Assembly (NCBI GenBank): GCA_964629735.1 | Contig: CAZVQX010000001.1 | Span: 94,957 to 158,956, forward strand | Reading direction: 5' to 3' | Source: CAZVQX01 sp964629735 | Lineage (GTDB): Bacteria; Bacillota_I; Bacilli_A; RF39; UBA660 | Length of the DNA stretch: 64,000 bases | Shown here: piece by piece, positions 35,447-46,046 of the stretch | Layout of the letters: every line of letters begins with the position of its first letter | Position numbering within the stretch: the first letter of the stretch is position 1 | Position numbers and translations under genes: made by a program | The notes under the pieces: model-generated | Seen by the model: only the letters and a program-made list of their open reading frames with translations | Database searches by the model: none | Told to the model about the DNA's origin: nothing

Positions 35447-35815
35447 ATGATTCAACAAGAAAGCCGTTTAAAAGTAGCCGATAATTCTGGTGCACGTGAA
35501 ATCGGAGTTATTCGTGTATTAGGCAATAGTGTTGTTAAATCGGCTAATATTGGTGATATAGTTATCGGGAGTGTAAAAAAAGCAGTTCCTAACGGTACGG
35601 TTAAAAAAGGTCAAATTGTTAAAGCCGTTATTGTTAGAAGTAAATATGGTTTAAGTCGTGAGGATGGTTCTTATATCAAATTTGATGATAATGCGTGCGT
35701 TATTATTAAAGATGATAAGAGCCCAGTAGGTACGCGAATTTTCGGACCAGTAGCTAGAGAACTTCGTGATAAAAAATATATGAAAATTATATCACTTGCT
35801 AAAGAAGTGTTATAG
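35447..35815 (+). CDS. rplN: 50S ribosomal protein L14
   Basis: A 122-residue L14 ([38 protein letters not shown]). It forms part of the inter-subunit bridge and the RsfS docking site. Confidence 0.97.
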   Translation: MIQQESRLKVADNSGAREIGVIRVLGNSVVKSANIGDIVIGSVKKAVPNGTVKKGQIVKAVIVRSKYGLSREDGSYIKFDDNACVIIKDDKSPVGTRIFGPVARELRDKKYMKIISLAKEVL

Positions 35816-35825
35816 GAGGTAGAAC

Positions 35826-36134
35826 ATGAACTTTAAAACTGGAGATAAAGTTGTTGTTATTACTGGTAAAGATAAAGGAAAAGAAGGAAGAATAACAAAA
35901 ATATTACGTGACGATAAAAAAGTTATTGTTGAAAATGTAAATATGATTAAAAGACATCAAAAATCTGACGGACAAAATCCGGGTAGTATTATGGAAATGG
36001 AAGCTCCAATTCATGCTTCTAATGTTATGCTTCTGGATCCTAAAACAAAAAAAAGAACCAGAATAGGACACACATTCGATAAAAATAATAAAAAAATAAG
36101 AGTAAGTAAAAAATCAAATGAGAACATTGATTAA
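35826..36134 (+). CDS. rplX: 50S ribosomal protein L24
   Basis: A 102-residue L24 with a KOW motif ([20 protein letters not shown]), an assembly initiator of the large subunit. AGGAGG overlaps the end of rplN. Confidence 0.96.
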   Translation: MNFKTGDKVVVITGKDKGKEGRITKILRDDKKVIVENVNMIKRHQKSDGQNPGSIMEMEAPIHASNVMLLDPKTKKRTRIGHTFDKNNKKIRVSKKSNENID

Positions 36135-36154
36135 TTGGAAGGAGGGTATTACAA

Positions 36155-36700
36155 GTGAACCGCCTAAAAGAAAAATATAATAAAGAAATTATACCAAGTT
36201 TAAAGGAAAAATATAATTATAAATCTGTTATGGAAGTACCTAAACTAGAAAAAGTTGTGGTTAATATTGGTGCTGGAGATGCAACACATAATTCAAAATT
36301 AATTGAAGGTGCTATGAATGATCTAGAATTAATTACTGGACAAAAACCTGTTATAACAAGGGCTAAAAAAGCTATTGCAGGATTTAAATTAAGAGAAGGT
36401 CAACCAGTAGGATGTAAAGTGACATTACGAGGAGACAACATGTATAACTTTTTAGATAAATTAATTAGTATTGCACTACCTCGTGTTAGAGACTTTAGAG
36501 GTGTTTCTCCAAAGGCTTTTGATGGCCGTGGCAATTATACATTAGGTATTACAGAGCAATTAATTTTTTCTGAAATAGAATATGATAATGTTGTTAAGGT
36601 ACGTGGTATGGATATTGTTTTTGTTACAACAGCAAAAACAAACGAAGAAGCGTATGAACTCTTAAAAGGATTAGGTATGCCGTTTAAGAAACAACTCTAA
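36155..36700 (+). CDS. rplE: 50S ribosomal protein L5
   Basis: A 181-residue L5 ([38 protein letters not shown]), the 5S rRNA partner. The start is GTG behind GGAGGG. Confidence 0.96.
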   Translation: MNRLKEKYNKEIIPSLKEKYNYKSVMEVPKLEKVVVNIGAGDATHNSKLIEGAMNDLELITGQKPVITRAKKAIAGFKLREGQPVGCKVTLRGDNMYNFLDKLISIALPRVRDFRGVSPKAFDGRGNYTLGITEQLIFSEIEYDNVVKVRGMDIVFVTTAKTNEEAYELLKGLGMPFKKQL

Positions 36701-36713
36701 AAAGGAGGGTATT

Positions 36714-36899
36714 ATGGCTAAAAAAAGTAAAATTATACAAGCTAGTCGCAAACCAAAATTTAAAGTACGTCAATATTCACGTTGTCAAAAATGTGGAAGA
36801 CCACATGCTGTTTTAAAAAAATATGGAATTTGCCGTATTTGTTTTAGAGAACTAGCATATAAAGGACAAATACCAGGCGTTAAAAAATCAAGCTGGTAA
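36714..36899 (+). CDS. rpsZ: 30S ribosomal protein S14, zinc type
   Basis: A 61-residue S14 of the short zinc-binding form: CQKC and CRIC supply four cysteine ligands. Many Firmicutes also have a longer zinc-free copy elsewhere; none is in this window. Confidence 0.95.
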   Translation: MAKKSKIIQASRKPKFKVRQYSRCQKCGRPHAVLKKYGICRICFRELAYKGQIPGVKKSSW

Positions 36900-36917
36900 A
36901 TTGAAGGGAGGATATTT

Positions 36918-37316
36918 ATGGTAGTTAATGATCCAATTGCAGATATGCTTACAAGAATTCGTAATGCAAATCAAATGCGTTATAAAGAAGTAGAAGTACC
37001 CGCTTCAAAAATTAAAGTTGAAATCGCTAGAATATTAAAAGAAGAAGGATTTATTCACGATTACAAAATAAAAGAAAATAATGTTCAAAATGTAATTGTC
37101 CTAAATTTAAAGTATGGACAAAATAAAGAACGTGTTATTACTGGTCTTAAAAGAATTTCAAAACCAGGTTTACGCGTTTATGCAAAAGCAACTGATGTCC
37201 CTAGAGTTTTAAATGGTCTTGGTATTGCAATTATTTCAACATCATCTGGTGTTATGACTGATAAACAAGCCCGTGAACAATCACTTGGTGGCGAAGTGCT
37301 AGCTTATATTTGGTAG
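36918..37316 (+). CDS. rpsH: 30S ribosomal protein S8
   Basis: A 132-residue S8 ([46 protein letters not shown]). In E. coli S8 represses the spc operon at the rplE start. Confidence 0.97.
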   Translation: MVVNDPIADMLTRIRNANQMRYKEVEVPASKIKVEIARILKEEGFIHDYKIKENNVQNVIVLNLKYGQNKERVITGLKRISKPGLRVYAKATDVPRVLNGLGIAIISTSSGVMTDKQAREQSLGGEVLAYIW

Positions 37317-37334
37317 AAAGTAAGGAGGATTATT

Positions 37335-37868
37335 ATGAGTCGTATTGGAAAAAGAAAAATAACTATACCAGCCGATGTTACCGTATCAGTTAATGATAAT
37401 GTTGTAAGTGTAAAAGGTCCTAAAGGTGAACTTTCTACTGCAATAAATCAAAATATTGAAGTTGTTATTAATGAAAACGAATTAAACTTAGTCGCTAAAG
37501 ATGAAAAAGTAAAAAGTTTTCATGGAACTAATAACTCCCATATCGTTAATATGATTATTGGGGTAACAGATGGTTTCACAAAAGTTTTAGAAACCGTTGG
37601 TGTTGGTTATCGTTTTACTTTAAAAGATAATAAAGTCTTGGTTGCAGCTGGTTTTTCTCATCCAGTTGAAGTTGTTATTCCGGAAGGGATAACAGTTGAA
37701 GCACCAAGTAATACTCAATTAATTATTAAAGGAATAGATAAACAATTAGTTGGTGAATTTGCAGCCAACATTCGTAAAATTAGAAAACCTGAACCATATA
37801 AAGGTAAAGGAATTCGTTATAAAGATGAATACGTGATTCGTAAAGCAGGTAAGAAAGCTGCTAAGTAA
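37335..37868 (+). CDS. rplF: 50S ribosomal protein L6
   Basis: A 177-residue L6 made of two related domains, ending EPYKGKGIRYKDEYVIRKAGK. It lies near the factor-binding site. Confidence 0.97.
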   Translation: MSRIGKRKITIPADVTVSVNDNVVSVKGPKGELSTAINQNIEVVINENELNLVAKDEKVKSFHGTNNSHIVNMIIGVTDGFTKVLETVGVGYRFTLKDNKVLVAAGFSHPVEVVIPEGITVEAPSNTQLIIKGIDKQLVGEFAANIRKIRKPEPYKGKGIRYKDEYVIRKAGKKAAK

Positions 37869-37890
37869 TTAAACAAAGGAGAGATTTACT

Positions 37891-38253
37891 ATGATAAAAA
37901 AAGTATCTCGTAATGAAATACGAAAGTCTAGACATAAAAGAGTAAGAAAAACTTTAAGTGGTACACAAAGTATTCCACGTCTTAATGTGTTTAGATCAAA
38001 TAAAAATATTTTTGCCCAAATCATTGATGATGAAACAAAAACAACCTTAGTAAGTGCATCTTCTATTGATAAAGAGTTAAAACTAACCAATGGAGGAAAT
38101 AAAGAAGCAGCTACTAAAGTTGGAGAATTACTTGCAAAAAGAGCTAAAGAGGCAAAAATAAACGAAGTTAAATTTGATAGAGGTGGTTACCTATATCATG
38201 GTCGTGTAAAAGTTTTAGCTGAAACTGCAAAACAAAATGGATTAAAATTCTAA
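37891..38253 (+). CDS. rplR: 50S ribosomal protein L18
   Basis: A 120-residue L18 ([36 protein letters not shown]), which binds 5S rRNA with L5. Confidence 0.96.
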   Translation: MIKKVSRNEIRKSRHKRVRKTLSGTQSIPRLNVFRSNKNIFAQIIDDETKTTLVSASSIDKELKLTNGGNKEAATKVGELLAKRAKEAKINEVKFDRGGYLYHGRVKVLAETAKQNGLKF

Positions 38254-38265
38254 GGAGGTTAATTA

Positions 38266-38772
38266 ATGGAATATAAAAGAAGAGAACCACGTCCAAAACA
38301 ATTCGAAGAAGAAGTAATTGAAATTAAACGAGTTGCTAAGGTTACAAAAGGTGGTCGTAATTTCCGTTTTACAGCTCTAGTAGTTGTTGGGGACAAAAAA
38401 GGCCAAGTCGGCTTAGGAGTCGGTAAAGCTAATGAAGTTCCTGACGCAATCAAAAAAGCTGTTCAATCAGCAACAAAAAATGTTGTTAAAGTTGCTATTG
38501 TTGATGAGAGAACTATACCACATGAAATTATCGGAACACAAGGAGCTAGTAAAGTTTTATTAAAGCCAGCCCTTAAAGGTACAGGAGTAAAAGCTGGTGG
38601 TGCTGTGCGTTCGGTAGTTGAGATGGCTGGTATTAAAGATATTTTATCAAAATCCCTAGGTTCAAAAACAAAAATAAATGTCGCTTATGCAACCCTAAAT
38701 GCACTTAAAGCTCAAAAAACTGTCGAAGAAGTTGCAAAACTACGTGGTAAAACAGTAGAGGAGATTGTATAA
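38266..38772 (+). CDS. rpsE: 30S ribosomal protein S5
   Basis: A 168-residue S5 ([20 protein letters not shown]; a fidelity protein close to the decoding site). The next gene is rplO: the rpmD (L30) gene normally between them is absent. Confidence 0.96.
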   Translation: MEYKRREPRPKQFEEEVIEIKRVAKVTKGGRNFRFTALVVVGDKKGQVGLGVGKANEVPDAIKKAVQSATKNVVKVAIVDERTIPHEIIGTQGASKVLLKPALKGTGVKAGGAVRSVVEMAGIKDILSKSLGSKTKINVAYATLNALKAQKTVEEVAKLRGKTVEEIV

Positions 38773-38773
38773 T

Positions 38774-39217
38774 ATGAAATTACATAATTTAAAACCAAAT
38801 GAAGGTTCGGTAAAATCTCGTAAAAGATTAGGACGTGGACCTAGTAGTGGTTATGGTAAAACAAGTGGAAAAGGGCATAAAGGTCAAAACGCAAGAAGTG
38901 GCGGTGGCGTTAGAATAGGATTTGAAGGTGGTCAAACACCATTATTTAGAAGACTTCCTAAGAGAGGTTTTAGTAATGCGCCATTTAAAAAGACATATGC
39001 AGTTATTAATTTGAGCGATTTAAATAAATTTGAAGATGGGGCAGTTATTACCCCAGAACTATTAAAGGAAATGGGATTGATTAAACAACAATTAGACGGA
39101 ATTAAAGTATTAGGAAGTGGTGCTTTAGATAAAAAAATACATGTTAAAGCACATAAATTTTCAGAAACAGCTCAAGCAAAAATAGAAAAATTAGGTGGAA
39201 AAGCTGAGGTGATCTAA
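38774..39217 (+). CDS. rplO: 50S ribosomal protein L15
   Basis: A 147-residue L15 ([37 protein letters not shown]). It starts two bases after the S5 stop with its ribosome-binding site inside rpsE, which leaves no room for rpmD. Confidence 0.96.
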   Translation: MKLHNLKPNEGSVKSRKRLGRGPSSGYGKTSGKGHKGQNARSGGGVRIGFEGGQTPLFRRLPKRGFSNAPFKKTYAVINLSDLNKFEDGAVITPELLKEMGLIKQQLDGIKVLGSGALDKKIHVKAHKFSETAQAKIEKLGGKAEVI

Positions 39218-39218
39218 A

Positions 39219-40481
39219 ATGTTTGCAAACTTTAAGCAGATATTTAATCCCAAAAACAAGGATATTCAAAAGAAAATAATTTTTACTTTTGTAGCCTTGT
39301 TTATATATAAAGTAGGAATGACTATAATTGTACCCGGCGTTGAACAAATTAATTTAGAAATAAGTCAATTAGGCTTTTTAGAGTTAGTTAACGTTATGGG
39401 TGGTGGTGCGATGGCCCGCTTTTCTATTTTCGGGCTAGGTGTGATGCCGTATATTTCTGCCTCAATTATTATGCAACTGGCAGAAATGGATATTGTCCCT
39501 TATATAGCGGATTTAGCAAAAGAAGGGCATACAGGTAGAGTAAAAATAAACCAAATTACTAGAGTTTTTGGTATTATTCTTGCCTTTATTCAAGGTTATA
39601 TGATGTCATTTACATTTATTAAGGGTGGTTCAGTTATGCAATATATGCAATTTGCAATTGTTTTAACTGCTGGAACATCATTCTTATTATGGTTAGGTGA
39701 TCAAATAACAGCTAAAGGAATTGGAAATGGTGTCTCCCTTATTATAATGACTGGTATTATCGCTAGTTTACCTGCAATGTTTGTAGAAGCATGGAAAAGT
39801 TTTCAAAATTATGGGCATATACAAGGAAATATATTATTTACAATATTTACCCTTATTTATTTAGGAATTGTTATTGGTGTTATTTTCGAACAATCAGCCG
39901 AGAGAAGAGTTCCAATACAATACGCAAATAAATCAACTAGTTTTTTAGGTAAACAAAATTATATACCTTTTAAATTAAACTCAGCAGGTGTTGTTCCTGT
40001 TATATTTGCCTCATCATTATTATCAATTCCAGCTATCATTGCCGGTTTTGTAAAAAGTGATAGTTTTAGTAATTTTGTTACAAATTATTTATCAATGACT
40101 AGCGCAGTTGGTTTTGTATTATATGTTTTATTAATTATTGGCTTTTCATATTTTTATACATTTATTCAATTAAAACCAACAGAGATGGCCGAGAATTTAC
40201 AAAAAAATGGTGGCTTTATTCCAGGTATTAGGCCTGGTGAAGAAACGGTTAATTATATTAATAGTATTTTATATCGTTTGACAATTGTTGGTGCATTAGC
40301 ACTAGCATTTATAGCTGGATTGCCTATAGTATTTGGTATAGTTTCAAAATTACCACCGACAGTTTCGATTGGTGGTACAGGAATATTAATTGTCGTCGGT
40401 GTTGCTTTAGAAACATATAAAAGCTTAGATAGTCAATTATCAAGTAGAATTTATGTTCGTAAAAGAGGACGTCGTCGATGA
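39219..40481 (+). CDS. secY: Preprotein translocase channel SecY
   Basis: A 420-residue channel with ten membrane helices; a plug and lateral gate region are suggested by MGGGAMARFSIFGLGVMPYI and a cytosolic loop with AERRVPIQYA. It forms the channel used by SecA. The stop TGA is shared with the adk start (ATGA), which shows that TGA is a stop codon here. Confidence 0.97.
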   Translation: MFANFKQIFNPKNKDIQKKIIFTFVALFIYKVGMTIIVPGVEQINLEISQLGFLELVNVMGGGAMARFSIFGLGVMPYISASIIMQLAEMDIVPYIADLAKEGHTGRVKINQITRVFGIILAFIQGYMMSFTFIKGGSVMQYMQFAIVLTAGTSFLLWLGDQITAKGIGNGVSLIIMTGIIASLPAMFVEAWKSFQNYGHIQGNILFTIFTLIYLGIVIGVIFEQSAERRVPIQYANKSTSFLGKQNYIPFKLNSAGVVPVIFASSLLSIPAIIAGFVKSDSFSNFVTNYLSMTSAVGFVLYVLLIIGFSYFYTFIQLKPTEMAENLQKNGGFIPGIRPGEETVNYINSILYRLTIVGALALAFIAGLPIVFGIVSKLPPTVSIGGTGILIVVGVALETYKSLDSQLSSRIYVRKRGRRR

Positions 40482-41143
40482 AAAACATTGTTTTTATTGC
40501 CCCACCAGCAGCAGGTAAAGGAACGCAAGCCAAAATGGTTCGAGAAAAATATAATATACCTCATATTTCAACTGGTCAATTGCTTCGTGATGAAGTAATA
40601 AAACAGAGTGAAATTGGTAAAAAAATAGAGAACGATATGTTGTTTGGTAACTTAATTGCTGATGAGATTATTTTCTCGTTATTAATAGAGAGATTAATGC
40701 ATGAAGATTGTAAAAATGGTTATATATTAGATGGTTTTCCCCGAAATATAAATCAAGCCAAAAAATATGATGAAATTTTAAAAATTCAAAACAAAGAAAT
40801 TACTTATGTTTTTTATCTTAAATTGGATAGAGAAATATCATTAAAAAGAACAATTGGCCGTTTAACATGCAATCAATGCTCAGATATTTATAATGAGAAT
40901 TTTATAGAAACAAAGCCTAAATTAGAAGGTGTTTGTGATAAATGTGGTGGTTTATTAATTAAACGAAATGATGATAATGAAAATGTGTTTGATAATCGTT
41001 ATCAGACATATTTAACTGATACAGCGCCTATCATTAAGTATTATGATGATTTAAATAAACTCTATATAATAGATAGTTCAATTAGTAAAGAGCATACTTT
41101 CACACAAATTACTAATATATTAGATGGGGATAATTTTTTATGA
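40478..41143 (+). CDS. adk: Adenylate kinase, zinc-lid form
   Basis: A 221-residue enzyme (ATP + AMP to 2 ADP). The P-loop is APPAAGKGTQ, an unusual double Ala variant of the typical GxPGAGKGT. The LID carries CNQC and CDKC, the zinc-binding form common in Gram-positives. DGFPRN and the arginine positions are kept. Confidence 0.95.
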   Translation: MKNIVFIAPPAAGKGTQAKMVREKYNIPHISTGQLLRDEVIKQSEIGKKIENDMLFGNLIADEIIFSLLIERLMHEDCKNGYILDGFPRNINQAKKYDEILKIQNKEITYVFYLKLDREISLKRTIGRLTCNQCSDIYNENFIETKPKLEGVCDKCGGLLIKRNDDNENVFDNRYQTYLTDTAPIIKYYDDLNKLYIIDSSISKEHTFTQITNILDGDNFL

Positions 41144-41886
41144 TAAAAATAAAAACAAAAGAAGAAATTGAATTAATGACCAAGGCTGGTCAAATAGTTG
41201 GTGCTACGCATCAATATTTAAAGAAATATATTAAACCTGGAATCACAACTAAAGAATTAGATAGTTTAGCGCATGACTTTATTATAAAAAATGGTGCTAT
41301 TCCATCGTTTAAAGACTATGAAGGTTTTCCTGCTTCTATATGTACATCAATTAACGATGAGGTGGTTCACGGTATTCCGAGTAATCGGGTATTAAAAGAT
41401 GGTGATATAATTTCAATTGATATTGGTGCTTGTTATAAAGGATATCATGGTGATTCAGCTTGGACTTACCCAGTTGGAAATACAAGTCCTGAAATTCAAT
41501 TTTTATTAAAACACACGGAACTTTCTTTATATGAAGGATTAAAAGTAATTAAAGATGGTGCACGAGTTGGTGATGTTGGTTATGCAATATCTAAGTATAT
41601 AAAAAAATATAAATTAGGTGTTGTTAAGGAGTTAGTAGGTCACGGTGTTGGTAAAGATTTACACGAACAACCCGATGTACCTAATTATGGCAAGAGAAAT
41701 ACTGGTCCAATTTTAAAAACTGGTATGGTAATAGCTGTTGAACCAATGATTAATCTTGGAACAGCACAAGTATATATAAAAGAGGATGGTTGGACAATTA
41801 TAACAGGTGATGGCCATCCATCAGCCCATTTTGAGCATACTGTTTTAGTAACTAGAGATGGTGCTAAAATATTAACAAAGGGGTGA
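41140..41886 (+). CDS. map: Methionine aminopeptidase type I
   Basis: A 248-residue metalloprotease that removes the initiator Met. Metal ligands are in [25 protein letters not shown] and AVEPMI, with the final E in HFEHTVLVT. It overlaps adk by ATGA. Confidence 0.97.
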   Translation: MIKIKTKEEIELMTKAGQIVGATHQYLKKYIKPGITTKELDSLAHDFIIKNGAIPSFKDYEGFPASICTSINDEVVHGIPSNRVLKDGDIISIDIGACYKGYHGDSAWTYPVGNTSPEIQFLLKHTELSLYEGLKVIKDGARVGDVGYAISKYIKKYKLGVVKELVGHGVGKDLHEQPDVPNYGKRNTGPILKTGMVIAVEPMINLGTAQVYIKEDGWTIITGDGHPSAHFEHTVLVTRDGAKILTKG

Positions 41887-41890
41887 TATT

Positions 41891-42109
41891 ATGGCAAAAG
41901 AAGATACAATTGAAGTAGAAGGTAAAGTAATTGAAATCTTGCCTGGTGGGACCTTTAAGGTTGAGCTAGAAAACAAACATATAGTAACAGCCCACGTTTC
42001 TGGTAAAATCCGAATGAATCACATTCGCATTTCAGCAGGTGATAGAGTTACTATTGAGCTCTCAACATACGATTTAACACGTGGGCGAATAACCTATAGA
42101 AAAAATTAG
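41891..42109 (+). CDS. infA: Translation initiation factor IF-1
   Basis: A 72-residue OB-fold factor ([35 protein letters not shown]) that occupies the ribosomal A site during initiation. Confidence 0.97.
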   Translation: MAKEDTIEVEGKVIEILPGGTFKVELENKHIVTAHVSGKIRMNHIRISAGDRVTIELSTYDLTRGRITYRKN

Positions 42110-42120
42110 GAGGGGATATA

Positions 42121-42234
42121 ATGAAGATAAAACCATCAGTAAAAAAAATTTGTGAAAAATGTAAAATTATTAGACGTAATGGAAGGGTTTATGTAATATG
42201 CCCTAATCCAAAGCATAAACAAAGACAAGGTTAA
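42121..42234 (+). CDS. rpmJ: 50S ribosomal protein L36
   Basis: A 37-residue L36 starting [14 protein letters not shown]. The zinc-ribbon ligands C11, C14, C27 and H32 are all present. AGGAGG precedes the ATG. It is too short for most length cut-offs but in its normal place between infA and rpsM. Confidence 0.95.
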   Translation: MKIKPSVKKICEKCKIIRRNGRVYVICPNPKHKQRQG

Positions 42235-42247
42235 TAGGAGGTGTTTT

Positions 42248-42613
42248 ATGGCACGAATAATTGGTGTAGATATACCAGATAATAAAAGAGTTGAAATTTC
42301 ATTAACTTATATCTATGGTATTGGAAGAAGTTTGTCACAAAAAATATTACAAGATGCAAATGTTGATCAGAATAAAACAGTGAGTGAATTGTCTAATGAA
42401 GAATTAGATAGGATTCGTGAAGAGGTTAGTAAATATACTACCGAAGGTGAACTTAGACGTGAAGTTAGTATGAACATTAAAACAAAAATGGAAATAAATT
42501 CATATGAAGGAAGTCGTCATCGCCGTGGTTTACCAGTAAGAGGACAAAGAACTAATCGAAATGCTAGAACTCGTAAAGGGCGTGGCAAAGTAGTAGCTAA
42601 TAAGAAAAAATAG
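42248..42613 (+). CDS. rpsM: 30S ribosomal protein S13
   Basis: A 121-residue S13 ([39 protein letters not shown]). It contacts S19 and the P-site tRNA. Confidence 0.97.
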   Translation: MARIIGVDIPDNKRVEISLTYIYGIGRSLSQKILQDANVDQNKTVSELSNEELDRIREEVSKYTTEGELRREVSMNIKTKMEINSYEGSRHRRGLPVRGQRTNRNARTRKGRGKVVANKKK

Positions 42614-42638
42614 TTTTTAAATAAAGGAGGTTAACTAA

Positions 42639-43022
42639 ATGGCTTATAAACCAAGAAAAAGAAAAGTTAAAAAAAATATTCCAGAAGGTAATGCTTATAT
42701 TCATTCAACCTTTAACAACACGATTGTAACAATTAGTGATAAAGAAGGAAATGCAATCAGTTGGGCATCAGCTGGAACACTAGGTTTTAAAGGAAGTAAA
42801 AAGTCAACACCGTTTGCAGCTGGTATGTCAGCTGAAGCTGCTGGTAAAGCTGCCGCTGAGATGGGAATGAAAAAGATAGATGTGTTTGTAAGAGGACTTG
42901 GTTCAGGAAGAGATACTGCAGTTCGTTCATTACAAACTGCAGGTTTAGAAATTACTTCAATTACAGACGTAACACCTATACCACATAATGGATGTCGTCC
43001 GCCAAAACGACCAAGAGGATAA
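42639..43022 (+). CDS. rpsK: 30S ribosomal protein S11
   Basis: A 127-residue S11 ([35 protein letters not shown] end). It forms part of the platform near the Shine-Dalgarno helix. Confidence 0.97.
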   Translation: MAYKPRKRKVKKNIPEGNAYIHSTFNNTIVTISDKEGNAISWASAGTLGFKGSKKSTPFAAGMSAEAAGKAAAEMGMKKIDVFVRGLGSGRDTAVRSLQTAGLEITSITDVTPIPHNGCRPPKRPRG

Positions 43023-43044
43023 ATTAGAAAAGGAGTGTGTTAGA

Positions 43045-43995
43045 GTGTTAAATTTTGAAAAACCAGTATTTAAAATTACAGAATATGTTGAAAATAATAA
43101 TTATGGTAAATTTGAGTTAGAGCCTTTAGAAAGAGGTTTTGGAACAACAATTGGTAATGCACTTAGACGAGTTATGTTATCTAGTTTACCTGGTAGTGCA
43201 ATAGTTGCTGTTAAAATAGATGGCGTTATGCATGAATTTCAAACGATTGAAGGCGTTGTTGAAGATGTGACATCAATCATATTGAATTTAAAGAATATTG
43301 TTATTAAAAATCATTCAAAAGAAATCAAAACAATAAAATTATCGGTTGCTAATGAGCAAGTAGTAACAGCCGCTGATATTGAGGTTGATTCTGATATTGA
43401 AATTATTAATAAAGATCAAGTAATTGCCACAATATCAAAAGGTGGTAAATTAGATATGGAAATGATTGTTGCTAATGGCCGCGGTTATGTACAATCGAAT
43501 GAAAATAAAAAATTTATCGAAAATGATAAATTAGGTTTTATATCAATTGATGCCCTTTATTCTCCTATTGAGAGAGTAAGTTATGAGGTTGAGGATGCGC
43601 GTGTTGGTCAAGATGACTCTTTTGACAAACTAACTTTTCATGTTTATACAAATGGTGGATTAAGGCCGGAGGAGGCTTTAGCACTTTCATCTAAAATTTT
43701 AATTGAACACTTAAAAATAATAACTGACTTAAGTGAAATAACAGATCTAACAGGTGTTATGACAGCTAAAAAAGAGGATACAAAACAAAAGAAGCTGGAA
43801 ACATCAATTGATGAATTAGAGTTTTCAGTAAGAGCATATAACTGTTTAAAGAGGGCAGGAATAAATACTTTAGGTGAATTAACTGAGAAAACTGAACTAG
43901 AGATGATGAAAATAAGAAATCTAGGAAAAAAATCATTAAAAGAAGTTGTTGATAAACTTAAAGAATTAGGACTAAAATTCCGGGATGAAGAATAG
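43045..43995 (+). CDS. rpoA: RNA polymerase alpha subunit
   Basis: A 316-residue alpha subunit. The N-terminal dimerisation domain has FGTTIGNALRRVMLSSLPG; the C-terminal domain (from about residue 250) has the DNA- and activator-contacting helices ending LKELGLKFRDEE. The start is GTG at 43045, about ten bases after AAAAGGAG. Confidence 0.96.
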   Translation: MLNFEKPVFKITEYVENNNYGKFELEPLERGFGTTIGNALRRVMLSSLPGSAIVAVKIDGVMHEFQTIEGVVEDVTSIILNLKNIVIKNHSKEIKTIKLSVANEQVVTAADIEVDSDIEIINKDQVIATISKGGKLDMEMIVANGRGYVQSNENKKFIENDKLGFISIDALYSPIERVSYEVEDARVGQDDSFDKLTFHVYTNGGLRPEEALALSSKILIEHLKIITDLSEITDLTGVMTAKKEDTKQKKLETSIDELEFSVRAYNCLKRAGINTLGELTEKTELEMMKIRNLGKKSLKEVVDKLKELGLKFRDEE

Positions 43996-44010
43996 GTTAG
44001 GAGGAATATT

Positions 44011-44358
44011 ATGTATAGAAAACTAGGCCGAGATAATAAACACCGAAGAAGTATGTTGGCTAATTTAACTAAAGATTTAATTATGAATGAAGAAATTAAA
44101 ACAACAGAAACAAGAGCTAAAGAAGTTCGTAAATTTTTAGATAAAATGGTTACATATGGTAAAAAGGGTACTTTAGTATCAAGAAGAAAAGTATTAGCTT
44201 TTTTACATAATGATAATGTTGCCACCCAAAAAGTATTTGACGATTTAGCTGTAAGATATGCTAACCGTAATGGTGGTTATACAAAAATTTTAAAATTAGA
44301 TGAACGTCGTGGTGACGATGCATTAATGGTTATTTTAAAATTAGTAGAAGAAGAGTAA
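44011..44358 (+). CDS. rplQ: 50S ribosomal protein L17
   Basis: A 115-residue L17 ([21 protein letters not shown] start) that ends the super-operon. The ecfA/ecfT/truA/rplM/rpsI genes that often follow in Firmicutes are not here. Confidence 0.97.
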   Translation: MYRKLGRDNKHRRSMLANLTKDLIMNEEIKTTETRAKEVRKFLDKMVTYGKKGTLVSRRKVLAFLHNDNVATQKVFDDLAVRYANRNGGYTKILKLDERRGDDALMVILKLVEEE

Positions 44359-44374
44359 TAAACTCTTTTTTTTT
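44351..44374 (+). terminator. Terminator of the ribosomal super-operon
   Basis: AAGAGT pairs with ACTCTT across a five-base loop and runs into nine T residues; it overlaps the rplQ stop. Confidence 0.78.
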
Positions 44375-44390
44375 GGTTCTTTGTCAAATA

Positions 44391-45304
44391 GTTGGGTAAA
44401 ATAAAGAAATATTAAAACTTTACTTAATACCTATAATAGTATTTTGTTGTCTTTTTTTTTGGATAACAGCTGAAAGTATAAATTATTCAAAATACTACAG
44501 CAATCATCGAAATAGGTATAATGAATTCAAACAATACTGCGAAGAAACCCCTCTTTTTTCATTGATGAATATGTTCAAGAAGCATGTAAAAACCTAAAAG
44601 AATATGAACCCTATCAAACAGATGTAAGTAACGCTTTTTTTCAAAATAAAATATCTAGTATATTAAGAATGTTAGATTTGTTTACACCGTTTTTAATAAT
44701 CATAATGAATATTTGGGTAATTCGCTCTAAATTTAAAAGTGGCTATTTTAAAAATTTATTATTAAGAGAAAAATATTCAAAAGTAGTTTTTAAAGAGATT
44801 TTATAAAGTTACGGATTTGTTTTTGTTATTCCTATTTCATTGATAATGGGTTTCCTCATTTTATATATTATTACTGGAACATTTGATCCTTCATATGCAA
44901 TAAAACACGATACAACCTATGTTGTTGATCATTTTTTAGAAATACTAATTCTTTTTCTAACATTTTATACAATTAGTTTATTTTTATATAATTTATTCAT
45001 TGCCAATATTGCTTTATTTTTTGCCGATAAAGGTATTAATAAAATTTTAGTAATCTTTGCTTCTTTTATTACTTTCTTTATATTAGGGCTAGCTTTTGAA
45101 GTTATAATATTTACAATAATTACACTTACATTTAGAAATATTATGATCCCAGAATTATTATTTTATAGTTTTTGAAATTATGAACCAGCAGCAACTATTT
45201 TTTTTGAATTTGGTTATAGTTTATCCCTTTTCGTTTCGAGTTTAATAGTTGTTCTAATATTCTATAGTAATAAAGAGAAGGTGATTACCCAAAATGAAAA
45301 GTGA
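44391..45304 (+). pseudogene. Decayed ABC-transporter permease
   Basis: Read across frames, this gives a hydrophobic membrane protein (IPIIVFCCLFFWITAES, then FFIDEYVQEACKNLKEY, then helices such as FVFVIPISLIMGFLILYI). Continuity is broken by at least one frameshift near 44,560 (another is likely near 44,415), an in-frame TAA at 44804 and an in-frame TGA at 45173. The reading frame then goes on to 45304, overlapping the next permease gene. The left end is approximate because no intact start remains. Family is inferred from the linked ATPase gene. Confidence 0.75.
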
Positions 45305-46028
45305 TTTTATTTATAAATTTTCAATGAAAATTGTTAATTGGTTATTATTTAAGTTACTAGTGGGATTAGTTTTAATCCTCTCAATTTATATGTTTTTTTC
45401 TAGTAATGTAGATATGAGCTATATAAATCTACTTATTAGAGGTTATACATCTTCATGGTATATATTAGCAACAAACATTTTTATTCCTCTGATATTAATT
45501 ATAAACTTATATTATGATTTCAACAAAAATTACCCATACTTTAATCGTTTAAAAAAGCATAAGCAATATTTATCTAGTTATTTTAAATCAGTCATCATTA
45601 CTTACAGTTTTATCTTTTTGATTGCATTAATAATAAATATGATTTTAATGAATTTGAGTAGTTATCGTCTGAAAATAGAAGTTTTTTTTAATGATAACTT
45701 TCCTAATATAATTCGTTTAATAATAGTTTTTATTAAAGTGTATTCTATTACTTTAATGATTTGTTTAATTAATTCATCATTAATCCAGTTGCTAAAAACA
45801 CCATTTTTAACAATAGTAAACATTACTCTTTATTATTGGTATTTAAATCCCACTATATCAATAACAGAGATAGGTAAGATTTTTCCGATCTTTTTAAATC
45901 CTAGAAAATATATTATTCACTTAAATTATAGTTCAGTTATTACAAAATTATTTATGTTTGGATTTTATCTGATTATATTACTATCAATTTTCAAAATATT
46001 TAATTCACTTATCTTAAAAAAAATTTAA
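45294..46028 (+). CDS. Permease-like membrane protein of the decayed ABC operon
   Basis: A 244-residue protein with about six hydrophobic helices and no visible lesion, behind GAAGGTGA. It resembles membrane subunits of small ABC exporters by layout only. Since its ATPase and both neighbouring subunits are broken, it is probably not functional unless it works with another ATPase. Confidence 0.6.
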   Translation: MKSDFIYKFSMKIVNWLLFKLLVGLVLILSIYMFFSSNVDMSYINLLIRGYTSSWYILATNIFIPLILIINLYYDFNKNYPYFNRLKKHKQYLSSYFKSVIITYSFIFLIALIINMILMNLSSYRLKIEVFFNDNFPNIIRLIIVFIKVYSITLMICLINSSLIQLLKTPFLTIVNITLYYWYLNPTISITEIGKIFPIFLNPRKYIIHLNYSSVITKLFMFGFYLIILLSIFKIFNSLILKKI

Positions 46029-46046
46029 ATTAAAAGGAGTAATTTC

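Noticed and set aside
42988..43045. Longer rpoA starting inside rpsK
   Set aside because: It would add 19 residues not found in alpha subunits, while GTG at 43045 has a good ribosome-binding site and gives the normal start.
45173..45175. In-frame TGA that could be read as Trp, as in Mycoplasma (code 4)
   Set aside because: Trp is written TGG throughout the intact genes, and TGA ends secY, adk-overlapping frames and other genes. The TGA is better explained as a nonsense change in a pseudogene.
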